Assembly: GCA_950295325.1 (NCBI GenBank)
Contig: OX485806.1
Location: forward strand, 37,014,001-37,078,000
Direction of reading: 5' to 3'
DNA length: 64,000 nucleotides
DNA from: Polytrichum commune
Lineage: Eukaryota > Streptophyta > Polytrichopsida > Polytrichales > Polytrichaceae
Position numbers and translations under genes: made by a program. Shown in pieces: positions 20,615-31,614 of this stretch. The stretch's first letter is position 1. Every line of letters starts with the position of its first letter. The notes below the pieces were generated by a model that saw nothing but the letters and a program-made list of their open reading frames with translations, was not told the DNA's origin and searched no databases.

Positions 20615-23319
20615 CTACAAACTCAAGCAAAACTATAAAGTTGTATGTATATCATGCACGATTGCAATTGCTATATGTCGGTTGCAAACTAAGAGATACA
20701 ATGTGCTTTAATGGCGCTTTCTAAAACCAACATCATAGTATGTTCAATGTGGACATTGAAATCATGAGATCCATAGGTCTCATATCTCACATAGATACAT
20801 ACTAAGTTGAATTTGTACAACACAATCCAACCCATGAGAATGAGATATTCAACAACAATTGTGTTGAGCTATGAAAAATAACACGTCAAGGATATTAGGC
20901 GCTCAAAGTGTGTTGGATATTAAACGTTTAGAAAATTCCAAGCAAGGAAATAGATACGTTGGAAAATAGCGAGGAATTGAACACTAACAAATATGCAAGG
21001 CACTTGAACATCACCAAAGTTCTAGTCCCAAGCAAAGGATGCAAATTTTGAAAGAGCGCCTTGAAATCCTCTCATAACATTGTGCTAGTTGAAGGTTTGA
21101 TACTTTGCATGAGCCGATTCAATGATTGAGAAGCTTCTTTCCAAGCCGCCCTACATGTTGGTGTTCTTATTCACTTTAAGGTACACTTTGAGGTGCACCC
21201 CTAAAATGCATTGACTACATTGACTAGCCTTTTATTCAAGTGTCAAACTTCGTGCGTTGAAATTTGAAAGTGGATCGTTTAGTCAACCTTGATGATTATT
21301 TGGAAGAAGCATGGCCGAGGAATGGGGAACAATGACATCGAAGTCCAAGTCAACAAAGTGACATGACAAAATAAATTGTGATCAAACACCCAAAAAAAAA
21401 AATAATGCCAAAACAAGGTCCAAAATTCCTACTAAGAACTTTGAAACATTAGTGACATTGGCTTTGTTTTTAGTAACATGATGAAAACAATTGACTTTGT
21501 GGCTTGTTACTTTAGTTGAGCACTCGGGGGGGGGGGGGGGGGGGGGGCAGTGTGTTAAAAAGTTAAGGATATAGGTGCGAACAACCACTATTTTATAGGG
21601 GGGTATTACTTTCAATTTTTTTTTTTTTTTCACATGCTATCATTATGTAAACTTCTACTTTGGGTTAATAGAAAAATGGCTTGCCTTACTTATAATTCCA
21701 AATTACTTATTATTTCATACCCTATATTACTTTAAAGATGTCCAATGCCATTTTTGATACCCTATATTACTCTTAAGTCCAATTATAATTTTTTGCCCTC
21801 ATGTTTTTTAAATACCCTATCATTTGTTCGCACGTGTATTGCTACTCCAACCAATGACTACCCCCCCCCCCGAGGTTGAGCAATCCCTTTTAGAGGGTGA
21901 TTTAGGGGATCAATGAATGGGGAAGACTGGCAACTACATTGTTTTGTCTAATTACTGTGGGTTACCATTCGGGGTTACGCATTGCTATAATTTTTTACCG
22001 ACATTATCATTTATTACCAACTAAGTTATGTCACATTCTTTGGTGTTAGATACTATCTACTTATGTCATTTGGGTAAAAATGGATACTCTCATTAAATTG
22101 TTATAGCAATGTGTAACTCCAAATGGTACCCCACACTAATTAGACAAAATGATGTAGTTATAGATGAATTGGTTGAGTTTGACAATTAACGAGTTAAAGT
22201 TCAATACTTTGGGAAAATTACTAACCATATTAGGGTAATTTATACAATATATCTCAAATTAATAAATCGATACCTTAAGATGTGAACATGTAACCGGTTG
22301 GACTAGGATCTTGACTGATTATGCCCAAAATTCTCCCCAGACACTGTACGAGATTGCATAAGACGTGTGTAACAAAATGCTATAAATTGGCTCTTTAATA
22401 TAAGGCCATAATTACTTGGTAAGTATTTTGAAACACATGTAATTCAAGAGGTCCTTGATCTTAGATAAGAGTTTTCCTCTTGGCTTTTCATTTCCTTTAC
22501 AGATTACCAAGAAAGATTCAGTACTATGTATCTAGTGTCACACATTCACACTGTGACACATGTTAGTGTCACAAATCATGGGTTCGATAAACAACCCTGA
22601 ACGCTCTTTGCTTGGGGGGTGGCGGGGGCTAAAGCTGAATGGGCAGGCTCTCTCTTACTCAAGATGTTTAAACCGAATACTGTATTTAGTGTCCTATGAT
22701 ACTGTGTGTCATTGTGGTGGCTTTTCTAATGACACTTCTTATGAATTAGTTGACATGAGTAGTCAAGAATAATTGAAATGTGGATGAAATTCATGTCAAT
22801 TCTTGAAACAAAGTTTTGTATAATCTGCATCCCAAAAAATTGAAATGAAAATTTGCCATCTATTATAAAAATTTGGATTAAAAATCGCTTAGTAAGTGAC
22901 AACGTTGTAAATTGATAATGCCTCAAGAAATTTGTATCTCCAGCATAATTACTTGAAAGTAAAAAGAAATTGGAGTTGACTCCCTCTTGTGATATCTTCA
23001 CATCAAGAGTCTTCACTGTGTGGTTTACCTTAAGTTACCTCAAACGTTTTATTGTTACTTGTACATACATAACTTACAACTTGCTGCACACCTGATTTGT
23101 AGATAAAATTAAATCCACCTCAATTCTGTAAACAACAAAGGAACGTGGCTTTGCCACAAGAAGCTCTATCCCAAACTGGCATTTTGCATGTTTAAAACAA
23201 TTAGTGCTTAATATATGCCTATGTGATTATATGTTTCTATGATCATTTAACGTGATAAATTGAAAATTTCACTGACCTTCCACTGAGTTTTCAATGAGCT
23301 TCACTAAACCTTAATATAT
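20615..23319. other. AP2 unit 1: duplicated 5'-flanking and intergenic sequence
   Basis: No gene seen. Phrases such as GGATATTA...GCTCAAAGTGTGTTGGATATTAAACG and the AAGCTTCTTTCCAAGCC segment recur upstream of AP2 genes 2 and 3, so this is part of the segmental duplication. A run of 22 G (21526-21547) and a T run (21616-21630) are likely assembly weak points. The stretch near 22540-22620 matches 42520-42600 and 59100-59200. Confidence 0.6.
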
Positions 23320-24587
23320 GACATGCATTATCCCAGCCCTATTAACACTCAAAAATAATCCTCACAATGCTTCTATCCCATGATGTGAGAAACAATTAAC
23401 AAATCTTCAAACTCAACTTGTGAAAGCACTTTTGAGGGTAGTTAACTCTGACACTTCCCTTTAAGGTAGTAGTTTAAAATATACATGTATGTTTGTAGCA
23501 TGACTTCTGGTGATTACGTTACACACATTAAGGAGAAGTCAGTTTTATCTTCAAATCAGGTCATGTCTCAAAAGCACATTTTAAGTTCTGTGCTACTAGA
23601 ATTCCATCTCTGCAAATTCGAAAGGGCTGAGTAGTTGACATGCATTATCCAAGCCCTACTACCACTCAAAAGCAATCCCCACAATGCCTCTATCCCATGA
23701 TGTGAAAAACAATTAACAAAATTTCAAACTCAATTTGTGAAAGCACTTTTGAGGGTAGTTAACTCTGACACTTTCCTTTAAGGTAGTAGTTTAAAATATA
23801 CATGTATGTTTGTAGCATGACTTCTAGTGATTACGTTACACACATTAAGGTGAAGTCAGTTTTATCTTCAAATAAGGTCATCTCTCAAAAGCACATTTTA
23901 AGTTCTGTGCTACTAGAATTCCATCTCTGCATATTCAAAAGGGTTGAGTAGTTGACATGCATTATCCAAGCCCTACTACCACTCAAAAGCAATCCCCACA
24001 ATGCCTCTATCCCATAATGTGAAAAACAATTAACAAAATTTCAAACTCAATTTGTGAAAGCACTTTTGAGGGTAGTTAACTCTGACACTTTCCTTTAAGG
24101 TAGTAGTTTAAAATATACATGTATGTTTGTAGCATGACTTCTATTGATTACGTTACACAAATTAAGGTGAAGTCCGTTTTATCTTCAAGTCAGGTCATGT
24201 CTCAAAAACACATTTTAAGGTTTGTGCTACTAGAATTCCATCTCTGCAGATTCGAAAGGGCTGAGTAGTTGACATGCATTATCCAAGCCCTACTACCACT
24301 CAAAAGCAATCCCCACAATGCCTCTATCCCATGATGTGAAAAAAATTAACAAATCTTCAAACTCAACTTGTGAAAGCACTTTTGAGGGTAGTTAACTATG
24401 ACACTTCCCTTTAAGGTAGAAGTTTAAAATATACTTGTATGTTTGTAGCATGACTTCTGGTGATTACGTTACACAAATTAAGGTGAAGTCAGTTTTATCT
24501 TCAAGTCATGTCATGTCTCAAAAGCACGTTTTAAGGTTTGTGCTACTAGAATTCCACCTCTACAGATTAGTAAGAGTTGAGTAGTTG
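23320..24587. repeat. Four tandem copies of a 317-bp unit
   Basis: The phrase GACATGCATTATCC recurs at 23319, 23637, 23954 and 24271, an almost exact 317-bp period with few differences. Single diverged copies of the same unit lie at about 31470-31610 (unit 2) and 62060-62210 (unit 4). The array is therefore an expansion of one part of the AP2 unit and is found only in unit 1. No coding sequence is apparent. Confidence 0.85.
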
Positions 24588-25302
24588 CCTGCACATCTTT
24601 GAATTCGCAAACCAGGCTATTTAAATGAGAATTGTCTTTCACGAGAACCATAGCATGTGCTACAAATGCATTGTTATCTAAGAGTAGGTCCCATCTGTAT
24701 AACATTAACTTTTTTACTGTCTTCTAAACCAGGTTTAAATATGAGTGAAGCCAACGTCCTAAGCTTTCATTTAATGCTTTCTGTTTGTACACGGTACAGT
24801 AAAATGTTTGAGGTAACTCAAGGTAAACCACATGGTGAAGATTCTCAATGTGAAAAAATATCAAAGGTGGGAGTCAGTCCCAAAATTCCAGTTTTAAGTG
24901 ATTTTGCTGGACTTGCAAATTCCTTTGCAGGGAAGTGCCCTCATATACATAGAAACAAAAGGGCTAACACTTCAGCACATTCCTTATGGGATAGAAGGAA
25001 ACACTCCAAAAAAGAAAAGAAAAAAATACACACGAAGATCCAATATCAGCTGGAACGGACATAGAGAAACCAACTTTGTAGCACAAGAATTGACCCTTAA
25101 CTTTGTGGAGAATATTGTGGTTTCATCTCAAAAGTAAGCTTTCTGAAGCTCAATTTTTATTGTTCCTAAAAGGAGAGTTGTTGCTAATGATTTTAAGATC
25201 ACATCAATACGGTAGGAATATTTAGTAAATTTCATCAAATTTTTATGATTGATTAAAATCATTAAACTTCAAGAACTTGTGTTGAATATACGTAATAAAT
25301 TT
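24588..25302. other. Intergenic, no gene supported
   Basis: A 135-codon plus-strand frame at 24657-25064 has no recognisable motif and ends in a Lys-rich low-complexity stretch. I do not annotate it as a gene. Confidence 0.4.
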
Positions 25303-26363
25303 AGGGGATTGCTATTTCCACACCTTTTTTGGCTAGATTCACACCTTTTTGCCGGTTCGGTTGCCGTGTCACTGAGGCGCTATATATGAGATTCTTCATG
25401 GTGCATCCCGACCGTTGATCCACCAAGGCCCATCCAAGGGCCTCAATGATCCTAGGTGGCGGTGGGGTGGGGGGCGGGGGTGGTGCTTGCCACCAAGGCG
25501 GAGTGGGGCCGTGGGCCTCATGTCTTTTTTGGGGAGGCCGGATTTAGGGTGGTGTCGGGCCTAGTGGCTAGGCGGGCCCAGTGGCTAGGCCTACTTATTA
25601 TATAACTAGTTGGTTACCCTAACTCTACTTACTAAATAACTAGTTGGTTACCCTTACTCTACTTACTAAATGACTAGTTGGTTACCCTTACTCTACTTAC
25701 TAAATGACTAGTTGGTTACCCTTACTCTACTTACTAAATAACTAGTTGGTTACCCTTACTCTACTTAAGGTCACTCTTCTTAATTGGACATGTATATTTG
25801 AGTGGTATATGTGCAAGTCTTGAAGTTAGGTATGGACACCTATATGATCATTATTGACACCATAATCTTCACTTTGATAATGACTAAGATATTCATATGA
25901 GCTCCTAAATTTTGATTTGGATTTGCTAACCATCTCGTACTAACCTACTTGTTTCATATCATGCCATAAGTAGAGTAAGGCTAACCAACTAGTTATTTAG
26001 TAAGTAGAGTAAGGCTAACCAACTAGTCATTTAGTAAGTAGAGTAAGGGTAACTAACTAGTTATATAATAAGTAGGCCTAGCCACTGGGCCCGCCTAGCC
26101 ACTAGGCCCGACACCACCCTAAATCCGGCCTTCCCAAAAAAGACATGAGGCCCACGGCCCCACTCCGCCTTGGTGGCAAGCACCACCCCCGCCCCCCACC
26201 CCACCGCCACCTAGGATCATTGAGGCCATTGGATGGGCCTTGGTGGATCAACGGTCCGGATGCACCATGAAGAATCTCATATATAGCGCCTCAGTGACAC
26301 GGCAACCGAACCGGCAAAAATGTGTGAATCTAGCCAAAAAAGGTGTGGAAATAGCAATCCCCT
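25303..26363. mobile_element. Giant foldback element with near-identical arms of about 400 bp
   Basis: The left arm (25303-25766) and right arm (25967-26363) are reverse complements at what looks like about 98% identity. Both start AGGGGATTGCTATTTCC at the outside and share a GC-rich core. Nearest the centre lie 34-bp tandem units containing ACTAGTTGGTTACCC: five in the left arm, three in the right. The central spacer is about 200 bases of unrelated AT-rich sequence. There is no coding capacity. The TSD could not be fixed because the inverted symmetry continues into the flanks (ATAAATT). It is a foldback-type non-autonomous DNA element. Confidence 0.85.
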
Positions 26364-27536
26364 GAATTTATAGTCCAAAATTTTAAGACTGTATCAAGAA
26401 TGATACACACTTTGAGGTAAGAAAAAGAGCCCATAGAAAATTGACAATTTTCAATCAAAATAATATGAAGTTATTATGTATAGAAATATATATAGAAAGG
26501 AAAACATTAGTTCACTCTTGACTTTAATTCTTGTGAAGAACCATCTTTTCATATTAGAATGGGATCATTGCCATTGACAATGAAATTTCATGATGAACAC
26601 AATGATACGTATTGTGACCTTCCTAGCACCTTCCTTCATAAGCCCAAAACGGGCCTCTCATAAAGTTTTGGGTTGAATACACTAGTGTAGGAGTTGTCAG
26701 TAGGATAGACCTTGCCCATCTGATACGCAACTGTAATTGTTGACACCATTTGAGTGAAGCTTGTTGGGGGTTTTTATCCCCCCCCCCCCCCCCCTTGCAT
26801 GTCAAATCCCTTGTTTGATCGAGATGTTCCTTATACTTTTGGAACACCCTTGAAAATAGCTTTCCAACAACGATTTAATTACCCAAACAAGATATAATCT
26901 TGATTGTAGACACTTTCACATGGCTAAGAACAATTCCAATGCAGCTTTCATGAGATTGATGTTTGGAGTTATCAAAAACTCATATACAAGGGCATAATGA
27001 TGCATTAACACCTCCATCAAACAACACATATAAAACCTTACCCCAAAACATAGAATAACTTATTTATAGGTAAAATTGTTAAACTTGGTAATTATTAGTA
27101 AATTTGAAGAACCTTTCAAATCTTAATAGATATTTAGGGGTAAGTTTGACATAATTGATCTTGTTCCACCAAAAAAAAATGAACTCGTCTATCTTGTCAA
27201 CTTAGAGTCAATAACCTCAAGTCGATATAATAAGTGATTTCCTTCAAATGTACATCATGTTGAATGCCGGGAAGTGATGCCCTCAAGGATACATATAGCT
27301 TACAAATGTGACCCTTATCATCTAAGAAACATTTCCTCCCATAAATGAATCCTTGTATTCTACATACAATCTAGAACGATGAATGTGAAAGGGCACATAT
27401 ATGTTTGACGCAATAATACAACCTCATAAATATATACATTTTCCAAACACACACACACAAGCCTTTATATAAAATATTACAAGAGCCTATTTGCACGATA
27501 CCTTCAATAAATGTTTGGAGTAGACATGACAAGATG
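26364..27536. other. Start of AP2 unit 2, no gene
   Basis: A C run of 17 (26778-26794) follows GTTGGGGGTTTTTAT; the equivalent position in unit 5 (about 62720) has a short C-rich tract. From 26930 the sequence parallels 17470-18060 of unit 1. Confidence 0.6.
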
Positions 27537-28910
27537 TAGTGTTCAAGATTGAAACCCTCATATGAGTTTCATTTTGAAGGACTCTCAAATTACAACCATT
27601 CAGTTGAAGGGTTGTTTCAAATCCAAGACGTCAATCCAAGAATATAGATATGAAATACAAAACTCATATTAAACTTGTGCATGAATTATATTCTAGAGCA
27701 CAGCATGCAGCCCTGTGTTCACTCATCAAAAATGTAGCCATGAATGTTAAGAACTATGTCGACATGTAGCGGGTGCTGTTGCCGAAACAAAAGGTCACAT
27801 GATCTGAACCCTAATTCGATTGCAACTACCTTCTCCAGTCCAGCTTGGGGAGCTGAAGAGACATGGAGCAGGTGCACTTCTATTACCAGACCAAGCCCGA
27901 CTCTGCGATGACCTGCAACTAAGAGATAAAAATTGTCGAGCTCCCCCTCAGATAAAACCACTTGAATGACGCGAAGAGATACAAAAACGGATCTGTTCCA
28001 CTCAAATCTTTAGAGGCGATTACCTGTGAGAAAGTGATGCAGTAAAACTTCGACCTCAGCATGATAAATAACAACAAAACTATTCGAAAATGGCCGAATA
28101 CCATGGGAGCCAATCTGTTGCATGATACCAGCATGACAATCAAGCTCTATCTCGAATCAATGCAAGATGACTAGATCCAAGAAGAAGTTTCGATTTCACA
28201 TCTGAAACTCCATCAAATGTGAGGTCACATTGAACCTGACATGCGATCCGAGTCCATCACTAACCTCCGCATGCACAATCGATCCCCAAAAACCTCCCAA
28301 ACAAAACAAAAAAATTGTAACAATGTGCAGATGTGCTACAAGCTCATCACCACCTGATTGAATGCCTTCGGAGATGTGGCCACCGCCTCTTTCAATCCTC
28401 ACCAGATCAAATTTCTGGCACCACATTCCCACAGCTCTCCAAGCTTTAATTCCAAACACAAAAATTCCCAAAAGCTTGCAGACAAATTTCACCAAATCAC
28501 GAAATCCAACCCAACCCAACCCAACCCAATGTCAGAGGGTCAGAGAGATCGGTGTGTGCACATCAATGAGTGCTCAGGTGCCACTTCCAGCAGAGGCCAG
28601 ATCTCAGCCGTCCGATCTAAATCCAGCGTGCTAACTGCCCTCATTCACTCATCTGGGTCAACCTGGGCCATCGATCAGCAAAGGTTCATTATAGAATGAT
28701 TTTATAAATTAATTATCCCACTTGCCATTCTATTCAAGTTGACATTGTATCAACTTGAACAGTGCTTGAGAGGCACACAATACTCAACATTTCAAGTGAC
28801 GTCTTCATTTTCAATTTGGGGTTGTGTTTTGAAGTGTTGCTTTGAGAGAGATATATTTTGAAGAGCCAAATCATGTTTGAAAGGCATTCAAGACTTCAAT
28901 TTGGAACACT
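27537..28910. mobile_element. Insertion of 1.37 kb, possibly Mutator-like (MULE)
   Basis: Unit 1 reads continuously through GACAAGATGCCAAG, whereas unit 2 has this element between GACAAGATG (27528-27536) and GAGAAGATG (28911-28919), a 9-bp TSD with one mismatch. The ends are weakly inverted (AGTGTTC...GAACACT, then ATTGAA/TTCAAT). A 9-bp TSD is typical of Mutator elements. The interior (about 27700-28690) is more GC-rich than the surroundings and lacks a transposase; it may be captured host sequence, but I recognise no gene in it. Confidence 0.55.
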
Positions 28911-29136
28911 GAGAAGATGCCAAGTTTGTAGAAGCTCTCAAAAGCCAAATTACCACATCTACAACAATGTAATATACACCAATAAGAAGATGAAATATGC
29001 AACCGAATTTATTGTGTACCTCCAAGTAATGTCTTTGACCCAATCAAGTCACTATTCCATCCCAATAATTTTTACATTGTCTCCTTCCACTTCTACAATA
29101 AGAAGCTCATGAGCTTGTTTATCATACACCTTGTTT

Positions 29137-30261
29137 CTAGGATGAGCCCATCTTTTGCAGAGGACAATATGTATCATCCATGCTCGGCAAATCACTTGCA
29201 AACATGAAATATGATTTGTTTCCATTCTCAACCACTCCAAAACCTTTGTTGCAGGTACTTACTTCTCGAGGAGCTTCGTCCATAGCTTCAACTGGTGGAT
29301 ATTTCTTCAAGGTCATTGGCATTGCCCTTTCTTGAGCATAAGGTTTCCCCAAGGAAACTGTATGAGTGCTCAAAGGCATGGACAAAGACGTTGAAATACC
29401 AAATGAGTTGCCTATTTCATTTCTTTGATCACTTGTCATGACAAACCACATGGTGGAGTTTGAGACGTGCTTACTAGAGTCCTCAAAATTGAGAGTTGTT
29501 TTCTTTCTGTATCGAATGACGGCAACGTCAAATGCTTGAGCAGCTTCCTCTGGAGTGTCAAAGTTACCAATCCACATCTTCTTTTTGGTCTTCTTTTCGG
29601 AGATCTTGATTTCAGCAACCCAAGGATGTTTGCGTTCCGGACGCCAACGTACGCCTTTGTAGCGTGGGATGACTACACCTATAAGTTGCTCCAATTCTCG
29701 AGTCATTGTTCGTGTCATTGTCCTTTCCAACCTCCAAGCTCTTCCACATTTCGGAAGAAAAAATTGTGTTGCACGAAGATCATAGCATTCAACTACTTTC
29801 AAAAGATGTGTAGGCTCTCTTTGTTCAAGCAACAAAGAAGAAATAGTATTTATTGGAGTCTTTGACAATACTTTAGTATACTCAAAAAATGCAAGTATGG
29901 ATTGGGAGGGCTCTGTACCAAAAGATTGTATTGAGAATTCCAAAAAACCACGTTCACTCAATGTACTAGAATCCATTACCATACAATGTTGCGGTGTTGT
30001 TGTTGGATTCGTGATATTATAATATGGTGGCGCACTTGGATTTGACAAATATGAGATTGAAACTCCCGACTCATTGATAGTCTTTGTGTGCGAATCCATG
30101 CACTGTTGAAGCACTTTGGGAGAAAAAGATGATACAATGTTTTGTGGACACCAAATAGAACTACTTTTGATCAAATAATCATCCCATTGACCATGTACCT
30201 CATACTTGTGAGAACCATTTTCAAGTGTGGAATATTGACATGTTGCTTTGGTGAACTTCAT
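29137..30261 (-). CDS. AP2-domain transcription factor, unit 2
   Basis: 374 codons from the ATG at 30261. The N-terminal domain and AP2 domain match unit 1 closely and the AP2 domain is complete (YKGVRWRPE to LNFEDS). Against unit 1 it lacks about 27 residues of the C-terminal region (the equivalent of TCALVNEDCK to NSKDI), an in-frame loss outside the DNA-binding domain. The acceptor-like TTTGTAG and short open extension before the ATG are conserved. Nothing in the sequence prevents function. Confidence 0.8.
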   Translation of the reverse strand: MKFTKATCQYSTLENGSHKYEVHGQWDDYLIKSSSIWCPQNIVSSFSPKVLQQCMDSHTKTINESGVSISYLSNPSAPPYYNITNPTTTPQHCMVMDSSTLSERGFLEFSIQSFGTEPSQSILAFFEYTKVLSKTPINTISSLLLEQREPTHLLKVVECYDLRATQFFLPKCGRAWRLERTMTRTMTRELEQLIGVVIPRYKGVRWRPERKHPWVAEIKISEKKTKKKMWIGNFDTPEEAAQAFDVAVIRYRKKTTLNFEDSSKHVSNSTMWFVMTSDQRNEIGNSFGISTSLSMPLSTHTVSLGKPYAQERAMPMTLKKYPPVEAMDEAPREVSTCNKGFGVVENGNKSYFMFASDLPSMDDTYCPLQKMGSS

Positions 30262-31614
30262 GATGTCTTTTAACTTGTTACTTTCAATACTAGCCTACAA
30301 AATCAAGCAAAACTACAAAGTTGTATGCATATCATGCATGATTGCAATTGCTATATGTCGGTCGCACACTAAGAGATACTTCCTTAATGGCGCTTTCTAA
30401 AACCAACATCATGGTATGTTCATAGTGGACATTGAAATTACGAGATCCATAGGTCTCATATCTTCTTATTTTGTCTCGCCTTCGTTTGACAAAGACTCAC
30501 ATAAATGCATACAAAGTTGAATATGTACAACACAGTCCAACCCATGACAATGAGATATTGAAGACCAAGTATGTTGAGGTAAGAAACATAAAACCTCAAG
30601 GATATTAGATGCTCAAAGTGTGTTGGATATTAAACGTTTAGAAAATTGCAAGCAAGGAAATAGATTCTTTGGACAATAGCGAGGAATTGAAGACTAACAA
30701 ATATGCGAAGCACTTGAACATGACCAAAGTTCTTGATCCAAGGAAAGGATGCAATTTTAGAAAGAGTATCTTGAAATCCTCTCAGGACAGTGTGGCTAGT
30801 TGAAGGTTTGATACATTGCATGAGTTGTTTTAGTGATGGAAAAGCTTCTTTTCAAGCCACCCCACATGTTGGTGTTCCTTTGTAATGTAATATGGGTTGA
30901 TCTTTTCGTTCACTTTAAGGTGTATGCACTTTGAAGTGGACCCCCAAAATGCATTGACTAAATTGACTTGCACTTTATCTGATTTTCGAACATCGTGCAA
31001 AGAAAGTTGGAAGTACAAAGTTCAGTCAATCTTGATGAGTAATACGGAAGAAGCATGACCAAGGCAGGGGGACATGGACATCTAAATCCAAGTGAATCGA
31101 TGAAAATGACAAAATAAAATATAATAATGATCATACTTAGACCATAAAATCAAAATCATTATTATTATGAAATTGGAGCATTAGTTCTATTGCCTTTGCT
31201 TTTAATAGAAGGTTGAAAACATTTTGCTTATGGCTTGTTACTTTAGTTGGGGCAAACTCTTTGAGAAGGTGGTGTAGGGGATTGCTTAACACTTCTGTAG
31301 AACAAAATGTTGAGGTCATTAATTAGCTCTTTAAAATAAGGCTGCTTCAAATTAATTATCTCTTTCAACATTTTACTGTTAGTACTCATACATACAGAAC
31401 TTGAAACTTGGCCAACACCTGATTTGTAGATAAGACCCAATTCACCTCAATTTCTGTGATTAATAAAACTTGAGACTCAACTTGAGTGAAGACTTCAGAG
31501 GGTGAATACCTCTAAGACATACTTTAAGGCAATAGTTTAAAATATGTAGGTTCGTACCATGTCTTGAGGATTGCATAAATTAAGATGAACTTCATTTTCT
31601 CTTCAAAACAGGTA
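30262..31614. other. AP2 unit 2: duplicated 5'-flanking sequence
   Basis: No gene. It parallels 20590-21500 of unit 1 and 39900-40480 of unit 3. The last 150 bases are the single-copy equivalent of the 317-bp repeat, into which the pogo-type element is inserted. Confidence 0.65.

Noticed and set aside
21526-21547. G22 run (and C17 at 26778-26794) as quadruplex or regulatory elements
   Set aside because: Long homopolymers of this kind are common assembly or slippage products in repeats and nothing else supports a function.
24657-25064. 135-codon plus-strand frame
   Set aside because: No recognisable domain, Lys-rich low-complexity end, and not conserved in the other units.
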